From the NCBI GenBank assembly GCA_030740295.1, contig JASLXP010001072.1:1-11948 (forward strand): 11,948 nt of DNA. Reading direction: 5' to 3'. Below, in pieces: positions 7,912 through 11,948 of this stretch. Each line of letters starts with the position of its first letter. The first letter of the stretch is position 1. The notes beneath the pieces are model-generated. The model was not told the DNA's origin. It searched no databases and worked only from the letters and a program-made list of their open reading frames with translations. A program made the translations under genes and the position numbers. Source of the DNA: Planctomycetota bacterium (GTDB lineage Bacteria > Planctomycetota > PUPC01 > JACPCR01).

Positions 7912-8952
7912 TCACTCCTCCTTGAGGTATTTATTATCGAGCCTCTGAATAGCCCATTCAGAATACTTGGCAACCAGAGGGCTCGTCTCCGATGCCTTTC
8001 TGAGGCTTGGAATCAACGAAGCGTCACCAGAGTTCCCCGCGGCCAGACAGGCATTGCGCAGGAGGCCGGAGTACTTGGCCCGCTTAACAGGGCTCTTCCG
8101 GAATCTCTTCCGGTAATCCTCTTCTGACATTTCCAGCAGATCCTCGATCGGCGGTGCAACACTGCCCTGCCGGGGTTGGTATTCCGGACGAACAGTGCGC
8201 AGCGCTTTCCGATTCCAGGGGCAGACATCCTGACACATATCGCACCCGAAGACGTGAGTACCCATGTCTTCTCTGAACTGAGCAGGGATGCTGCCTCGCA
8301 GTTCGATGGTGAGGTAAGAGATGCATCTGCGGCTGTCCAGCACGTACGGCTCGCGAATCGCGTCGGTCGGGCAGGCGTCGATGCATGCGGTACAGTTGCC
8401 GCAGTGATCGGTTTCCGCAGGAGTCGGATCGATTTCGAGACTGGTGACGATTTCACCGAGAAATATGAACGAGCCAAGCTTGCGGTGGATCACGCATGTG
8501 TTTTTCCCGAGCCAGCCAATGCCCGAATAGGCCGCGTAGGCCCTGTCGAGAATGGGTGCGGTATCGACACAGACTTTCAGATGCGTGTCGTCCCCAAATT
8601 CATCGCGCATGGCGTCTGCGAGACGGAACAGAGTCTTCTTGAACGTGTCGTGGTAGTCATCACCCCACGCATAACGTGCGATCCAGCCCCGATTCGATGG
8701 CCGGGGATCGGTGGAGTGAGGCGCGTTCGCATTGTAGTTGACCGCGGCGCAGATGATGGACTTCGCCCATGGTTCGAGCTGGCGCGGGTCTTCACGCTTC
8801 TCAACGTTGTTCCGCATGTAAGCCATCTCGCCTTCGTATCCCATATCCAGCCAGCCGCGCAGATACTTGTTGTATTCGCCTGGTTCGGCACTGGCGATGC
8901 CGATGACGTCGATGCCGTATTCGTCAGCGAGATGTTGGAGCTGCTGTTTCAA
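7912..8952 (-). CDS. queG: Epoxyqueuosine reductase QueG
   Basis: A 346-residue enzyme catalysing the last step of queuosine synthesis: cobalamin- and iron-sulfur-dependent reduction of epoxyqueuosine to queuosine in tRNA wobble position 34, in the cytoplasm. Visible are VDTAPILDRAYA (129-140, with the conserved active-site Asp), GWLGKN (146-151), the ferredoxin-like CGNCTACIDACP (184-195, four Cys), Cys210, and CDMCQDVCPWN (237-247). Together these give eight Cys for two [4Fe-4S] clusters. The C-terminus (about 290-338) is the short HEAT-like helical part seen in QueG. The start must be TTG 8952: a TAA codon directly precedes it in frame, and the next ATG is at residue 37, which would remove conserved sequence. 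No good ribosome site is visible, and an inverted heptamer repeat lies just upstream. No other queuosine gene is in the window. Confidence 0.96.
   Translation of the reverse strand: MKQQLQHLADEYGIDVIGIASAEPGEYNKYLRGWLDMGYEGEMAYMRNNVEKREDPRQLEPWAKSIICAAVNYNANAPHSTDPRPSNRGWIARYAWGDDYHDTFKKTLFRLADAMRDEFGDDTHLKVCVDTAPILDRAYAAYSGIGWLGKNTCVIHRKLGSFIFLGEIVTSLEIDPTPAETDHCGNCTACIDACPTDAIREPYVLDSRRCISYLTIELRGSIPAQFREDMGTHVFGCDMCQDVCPWNRKALRTVRPEYQPRQGSVAPPIEDLLEMSEEDYRKRFRKSPVKRAKYSGLLRNACLAAGNSGDASLIPSLRKASETSPLVAKYSEWAIQRLDNKYLKEE
7917..7923 (-). promoter_or_regulatory. Strong Shine-Dalgarno site for yqeC inside the queG 3' end
   Basis: AAGGAGG on the minus strand, 7 bases before ATG 7909. It encodes part of the last residues of QueG (KEE), so ribosomes ending queG translation are placed to restart at yqeC. 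It decides between the GTG and ATG starts in favour of ATG. Confidence 0.8.
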
Positions 8953-8968
8953 TTAGGGCAGGCGAAGT

Positions 8969-9046
8969 GAGTAATGAGTAATGAGTAATGAGAAAGTTGA
9001 ATCTCGACGCCCGGTATCGCGGAGATCTTCATTACTCATTACTTCT
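8969..9046. repeat. Tandem GAGTAAT heptamers with facing inverted copy
   Basis: Three direct copies of GAGTAAT (8969-8989, then GAG) face an inverted copy at 9030-9044. AGTAATGAGTAATGA (8977-8991) is a perfect 15-base inverted match to it across a 38-base spacer. The spacer can add a small inner stem (ATCTC 9001-9005 with GAGAT 9022-9026). It fills most of the gap between the kinase and queG and reaches 10 bases into the kinase, encoding its final SNE and stop. In the minus-strand transcript it would form a long AU-rich hairpin ending about 17 bases before the queG start. No T-run follows, so it is not a standard terminator. It may be a dispersed repeat, an mRNA-processing or stability element, or a regulator of queG translation. 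Confidence 0.8.
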
Positions 9047-9964
9047 TTGAAACGCCTGGATCTCCTCGAGCGATTTGACACCCGCGGTGCACCCTACTGC
9101 CTGAATACAATGCGCGGCCGTAGCGTTGCCGAGCAACGCACAGTCATCAAGCGGCAGTTCTTTCAGCAAACCGCAGAGGAAGCCGGCGACCCAACTGTCC
9201 CCGGCGCCGGAGGTGTCGACCGGATCAACTTTGTACACAGGGAAGTGCTGGCCTCCATCTTCGGTAAGCAGGTAGCTGCCTTCACCGCCGCACTTGATGC
9301 CAGCCACTCCGCATCCCTGATCCATAAAGAACTTCGCCATGTCTTCAGGTGTGGACTGGCCGGAGATCGCTTCGGCTTCTTCAATGGACGGGAGGAAGTA
9401 ATCAAGGTGCGGGAAGCATGGCTGCATCAGCGCGAACCAGTCTTCGATGCGATCGTTATAGGCGGTATCGAGCGCAGTGATAAGACCTTTCTGCTTTGCG
9501 GCCTGCAGTGTCTGGGCCGCGCCTTCTCCATCGAAAGCCGGCATGAGATAAGCGCCTCCGATGGAGAGTATTTTGGCTTCGTCCATCAGGTCCAGGTTGA
9601 CGTCCTCAAAACTGAACGTCGCGTTTGCTCCGAGTGTGTGGAGGAAGCGGCGTTCGCCGTCGGAGCTGACCATGATGAACGTGAAAGAGGTCGAAGCATC
9701 GTCGTCCCTTGCGATTCCTCTTGTGTCGACTCCCTCTTTGCCGAGGTCGTTCACGATGAAATCGCCGAAGCCGTCGTTGCCGACTTTGCCGATTAATCCG
9801 GCCGATACGCCCATGCGTGACAAAGCCACCGCGGTGTTCAGCGGGCAGCCGCCAAGGTGCAGTTCCATTCGGTCGAAGAGGGCGAGGCGAGCCTTTTCCG
9901 GGATCACATCGATGGGGTGGCCAATAGCATCAGCCACGGCAATCCCTACGCAGAGTACGTCCAT
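9032..9964 (-). CDS. PfkB-family carbohydrate kinase
   Basis: A 310-residue PfkB/ribokinase-family kinase, which phosphorylates a sugar or nucleoside using ATP. GGCPLNTAVALSRMG (38-52) followed by GKVGNDGFG (59-67) is the first family signature. DTSGAGDSWVAGF (250-262) is the second, with the anion hole GAGD and the catalytic Asp256. The start ATG 9964-9962 is preceded by AGGAAGGA 6 bases upstream. An in-frame TTG 7 codons earlier sits right at the yraN stop and lacks a ribosome site. The last codons (SNE and stop) lie in the GAGTAAT repeat, so the original C-terminus may have been altered. It is 17 bases downstream of yraN and 79 upstream of queG. Sequence alone does not tell whether the substrate is ribose, fructose, adenosine or a keto-sugar. 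Confidence 0.93.
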   Translation of the reverse strand: MDVLCVGIAVADAIGHPIDVIPEKARLALFDRMELHLGGCPLNTAVALSRMGVSAGLIGKVGNDGFGDFIVNDLGKEGVDTRGIARDDDASTSFTFIMVSSDGERRFLHTLGANATFSFEDVNLDLMDEAKILSIGGAYLMPAFDGEGAAQTLQAAKQKGLITALDTAYNDRIEDWFALMQPCFPHLDYFLPSIEEAEAISGQSTPEDMAKFFMDQGCGVAGIKCGGEGSYLLTEDGGQHFPVYKVDPVDTSGAGDSWVAGFLCGLLKELPLDDCALLGNATAAHCIQAVGCTAGVKSLEEIQAFQRSNE

Positions 9965-9970
9965 TGGTTT

Positions 9971-9978
9971 TCCTTCCT
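9971..9978 (-). promoter_or_regulatory. Ribosome binding site deciding the kinase start
   Basis: AGGAAGGA on the minus strand lies 6 bases before ATG 9964, between the yraN stop and the kinase. Its spacing excludes the in-frame TTG at 9985-9983 as the main start. Confidence 0.75.
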
Positions 9979-9981
9979 GTT

Positions 9982-10341
9982 TCAAAACGCGTTTTTGAAA
10001 ATCTCGATCGTTGGTGCTCCGTGGCCCATGACAATAGACACAATGTCATAGCGAATTCGCGGGCGTCGCAGCTTGTTCTGCACGATAAAACGCTCGGCGG
10101 TTCTCTGCAAGAGACGCTGCTTGCGCTCGTTCACCGCGAGGATCGGCGGGCCGTGGTCCGCATAGCTTCGGGTCTTTACTTCCACGAATGCGAGGATGTC
10201 GCCGTCCATTGCGACGATGTCGATCTCGCCCATCAGGTATGAATAATTGCGTTCGAGAACCTTGTACCCCTGTTTCCTCAGATGCGCTGCTGCCAGGTCC
10301 TCACCTTTGTCACCGAGAGTGTTTGCCTGGTCGCCTGGCAT
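9982..10341 (-). CDS. yraN: YraN/UPF0102 family predicted endonuclease
   Basis: A 119-residue protein, the normal length for UPF0102, a family with an endonuclease-like (PD-(D/E)xK) fold and no firm function. Seen are GEDLAAAHLRKQGY (13-26), GEIDIVAMDGD (38-48) and FVEVKTRS (52-59). Glu14, Glu39/Asp41, Glu54 and Lys56 make up the nuclease-type site, and RYDIVSI (97-103) is the usual C-terminal strand. The frame is open 68 codons further upstream, but that part overlaps the FHA gene in another frame and is low-quality sequence, so ATG 10341, 10 bases after the FHA stop, is the likely start despite a weak ribosome site. In many bacteria yraN lies in housekeeping clusters, as here with the kinase and queG downstream. 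Confidence 0.92.
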   Translation of the reverse strand: MPGDQANTLGDKGEDLAAAHLRKQGYKVLERNYSYLMGEIDIVAMDGDILAFVEVKTRSYADHGPPILAVNERKQRLLQRTAERFIVQNKLRRPRIRYDIVSIVMGHGAPTIEIFKNAF

Positions 10342-10351
10342 GTCTTGGGGC

Positions 10352-10936
10352 TCAGGCGAGGTGGAGTGGCTTGCCGCACGCAAAACAGTCCGAGTCTTCT
10401 CTGAGATTCGGGAGGCCGCAGGCCTTACAGAAGACGACGTCTTGGTCGGTGACCGACTGTTCCTGGGTAACGGCAGGATCCAGATATGGATCAGCATTTG
10501 GCGGGGGAGACACTGGAACTTGCGATTCAGAGGCTCCGTCTGCACTCACAATCTCGAGGAAGGCATCCCCAAGGCGGATCTTGTCTCCCACATTGAGTTG
10601 TTGCTTACGGACGAGGTTGTTGTTCACAAACGTCCCAAATCGGCTGCCGAGGTCTTCAATCTCGACAACGCCGTTCATGACACTCACTCTGCAATGCCAC
10701 CGTGAGACGCCCTTCTCATCTATTGAGACGGAATTCGCCACACTTCTGCCGATGCTGTGTTCTCCTTCGAACAGCAACCAGCTTTGTTCACCGTGAGCCA
10801 AAACTAAGAGATCCGACACCGGGCCACCACTTTCTGTTTTGAAATAAAATGCTGGCCATAACGCAGACCAACTAAACGTATTTTGAAATTTACCTCCGGA
10901 ATTTTCAACGGCAAGGAGAGACTCCTTTGAAAGCAT
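10352..10936 (-). CDS. FHA-domain protein with C-terminal zinc ribbon
   Basis: Up to 194 residues. The forkhead-associated domain, a phosphothreonine-binding module, spans about 42-130, with SIGRS (61-65), GVSRWHCRV (76-84) and DLGSRFGTFVNN (95-106) carrying the conserved Gly-Arg, Ser, His and Asn of the binding loops. A Pro/Asp-rich linker follows, then a C-terminal Cys4 ribbon, CKAC and CFAC (Cys 170, 173, 184, 187). No signal peptide or membrane segment. The start is uncertain: ATG 10936 gives the full length, but the first 39 residues are not part of the FHA fold and their DNA is more AT-rich than its surroundings. GTG 10819 gives a 155-residue protein starting at the domain. The partner kinase is unknown; no Ser/Thr kinase is present here. 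It lies between the transporter gene and yraN. Confidence 0.85.
   Translation of the reverse strand: MLSKESLLAVENSGGKFQNTFSWSALWPAFYFKTESGGPVSDLLVLAHGEQSWLLFEGEHSIGRSVANSVSIDEKGVSRWHCRVSVMNGVVEIEDLGSRFGTFVNNNLVRKQQLNVGDKIRLGDAFLEIVSADGASESQVPVSPPPNADPYLDPAVTQEQSVTDQDVVFCKACGLPNLREDSDCFACGKPLHLA
10880..10908 (-). promoter_or_regulatory. Candidate sigma70-type promoter upstream of the FHA domain
   Basis: On the minus strand TTGAAA (10908-10903) and CAAAAT (10885-10880) are separated by exactly 17 bases in an AT-rich stretch. If real, it would start a transcript for the FHA-yraN-kinase-queG-yqeC genes and favour the GTG 10819 start. The -10 box matches only four of six consensus bases, so this is weak. 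Confidence 0.25.
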
Positions 10937-10961
10937 GTCAGCTGAAGTGCGGCATCCACTT

Positions 10962-11693
10962 TTATATCCCTTTGTAGATCAGGATCAGCCCCAGAAAAAG
11001 CACTAGTGAATAGAACGCCTTGTCGAATGCGTGGCAAGGAACGCGGTCGGCGAATTTCATACCCGCGACGGTAGCTACCAGCATTGGTACGGTAGTAATG
11101 GCTGTAAGTATGAGCAGGTCCCCAGTAATGGTACCAATGTAGAAATAGCCGATTAGCTGTGTAACTCCTGAGAAAATGAACACCGGCTGTACAAAAGCCT
11201 TGATGGTCTGCGCGGACCAGCCGCGCACAGTGGAGTAGAGGATAAGCGGTGGGCCGTTAGCACAGCTCACGGCCCCAATCGCACCGGTCACCACACCGCA
11301 GACCACCGTGCAATACTGCGGGACATCTGATACCGGTTCTGCAGGCATCCAGCCCGAAAGCTTCCAGATGGAGATGGCGAGAACGGTCAGACCCAAAATG
11401 AAGAACAAGGGCTCAGGACTCAGAATCTTCAGAAGAAAAATGCCGGCAACAACACCGGCGGCCATGCCTGAGAACAGGGGGGGCATCACTTTCCACGGCA
11501 CCCGCGGAAGTGCCCACTTTATCATGAGCCAGGTCTGCACAAAGGAGCAGAGCGTGATGTAGGTAACGATCTTCTTTGGGTCGTCCCAGGTAAGCGCCAG
11601 AAGGGGGACGGAAATGAGGGCAAAACCGAGACCGAAGAAGCCCTTTACTGCTCCGGCGAGAGCCATAACTAAAACAGGCCAGTATTCAAGCAC
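10962..11693 (-). CDS. TSUP (TauE/SafE) family membrane transporter
   Basis: A 243-residue, strongly hydrophobic protein with about seven or eight membrane segments (near 4-33, 43-60, 71-90, 95-112, 127-153, 166-188, 191-212 and 225-241), matching TSUP permeases, which move sulfite, sulfoacetate or other small organic sulfur or carboxylate anions. The two related halves are visible: GAVKGFFGLGFALISVPLL (14-32) near the N-terminus and GAIGAVSCANGPPLILY (137-153) opening the second half. The GTG at 11693 is the chosen start; ATG at residue 10 would cut into the first helix. No clear ribosome site. The FHA gene starts 25 bases after its stop. No sulfur-metabolism gene is present here, so the substrate is open. 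Confidence 0.92.
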   Translation of the reverse strand: MLEYWPVLVMALAGAVKGFFGLGFALISVPLLALTWDDPKKIVTYITLCSFVQTWLMIKWALPRVPWKVMPPLFSGMAAGVVAGIFLLKILSPEPLFFILGLTVLAISIWKLSGWMPAEPVSDVPQYCTVVCGVVTGAIGAVSCANGPPLILYSTVRGWSAQTIKAFVQPVFIFSGVTQLIGYFYIGTITGDLLILTAITTVPMLVATVAGMKFADRVPCHAFDKAFYSLVLFLGLILIYKGI

Positions 11694-11948
11694 GCGTCAG
11701 TGTGGAATGTTGAGCGACCGAAGAAATCATTGGCGCCAACGTAGTTCTCCCCCTGCAATCCGCAAGACGTATCACGGGCGAGTTCATGATCGAGCATGAA
11801 CTCGCCCGAGGTCAGCAGCGATCGGAAGATGTGCATCCCCTATTGACATCGCAGCGCTGTGCCCAGTGACACGCCTGGCGTCGAGGCTGACCTTGGCCTC
11901 GCTGTTCTCATCCCCGCGACCCGTAGCTGGCGCCCAAGCCCTGCTCAA
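11694..11948. other. 255-base right-edge stretch without a convincing gene
   Basis: It holds a 10-base palindrome TTGGCGCCAA (11730-11739) about 37 bases before the TSUP start, a possible operator, and a strong 14-bp hairpin further right. Frames open to the window edge exist on both strands. On the minus strand one runs from the edge to TGA at 11784 (54 codons in view); on the plus strand one of about 49 codons has no ATG. I recognise neither. The upstream promoter of the TSUP gene should lie here, but I could not place it. Confidence 0.5.
11775..11808. repeat. Perfect 14-bp inverted repeat (hairpin)
   Basis: CGGGCGAGTTCATG (11775-11788) pairs perfectly with CATGAACTCGCCCG (11795-11808) around a 6-base loop. 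It is very unlikely by chance. Neither side has a T-run, so it is not a textbook intrinsic terminator. It overlaps the stop of the minus-strand frame that enters from the right edge, so it could terminate or protect that transcript, or mark the end of a mobile element outside the window. Confidence 0.85.

Noticed and set aside
8969..8992. GAGTAAT repeats as a CRISPR array
   Set aside because: The unit is 7 bases, copies are contiguous without spacers, and no cas gene is present.
8176..9796. Two plus-strand open frames (264 and 271 codons) opposite queG and the kinase
   Set aside because: The minus-strand genes carry complete catalytic motifs; the plus-strand translations look like shadows of GC-biased codons.
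10342..10545. Upstream extension of the yraN open frame
   Set aside because: It overlaps the FHA gene in another frame, and UPF0102 proteins normally begin just before the GEDLA motif, as the ATG at 10341 gives.

Overview
The window (about 12 kb, GC in the mid-50s by eye) is bacterial chromosomal DNA: densely packed, with no rRNA, tRNA, CRISPR array or recognisable transposase gene. The mix of genes (a heparinase II/III-type lyase with a Cys4 knuckle, a NodU/CmcH carbamoyltransferase, a GT-C membrane glycosyltransferase, QueG, YqeC, YraN, FHA and TSUP proteins) and the use of TTG and GTG starts would suit an environmental lineage such as a PVC or FCB relative or an uncultured candidate phylum. 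No marker gene here fixes the taxon.

Left part, 1-7041. A truncated M50B-like membrane metallopeptidase runs off the left edge on the minus strand. Three genes then read left to right: a large heparinase II/III-family lyase, a carbamoyltransferase and, 9 bases later, a multispanning glycosyltransferase of the dolichyl-phosphate-mannosyltransferase/ArnT type with a long glutamate-rich tail. The carbamoyltransferase-glycosyltransferase pair is very likely one transcription unit and suggests building or decorating a surface glycan. The lyase may belong to the same theme, but a 109-base gap with a possible weak terminator separates it.

Right part, 7142-11693. Six genes are closely spaced on the minus strand. 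In order of transcription they are a TSUP-family membrane transporter, an FHA/zinc-ribbon protein, YraN (UPF0102), a PfkB-family sugar kinase, the epoxyqueuosine reductase QueG, and the selenium-hydroxylase accessory protein YqeC. Gaps are 25, 10, 17, 79 and 2 bases, so most are probably cotranscribed. The 79-base gap holds an unusual element: tandem GAGTAAT heptamers facing an inverted copy, which also supplies the last codons of the kinase. The last 255 bases hold no convincing gene but contain a perfect 14-bp hairpin and an open frame running off the right edge.

The most unusual points are the stop codon inside a hexapeptide repeat of the glycosyltransferase tail, the heptamer inverted repeat between the kinase and queG, yqeC placed in a housekeeping operon without any molybdenum hydroxylase gene in view, and the lyase/carbamoyltransferase/glycosyltransferase neighbourhood. 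I found no clearly new defence or mobile system.
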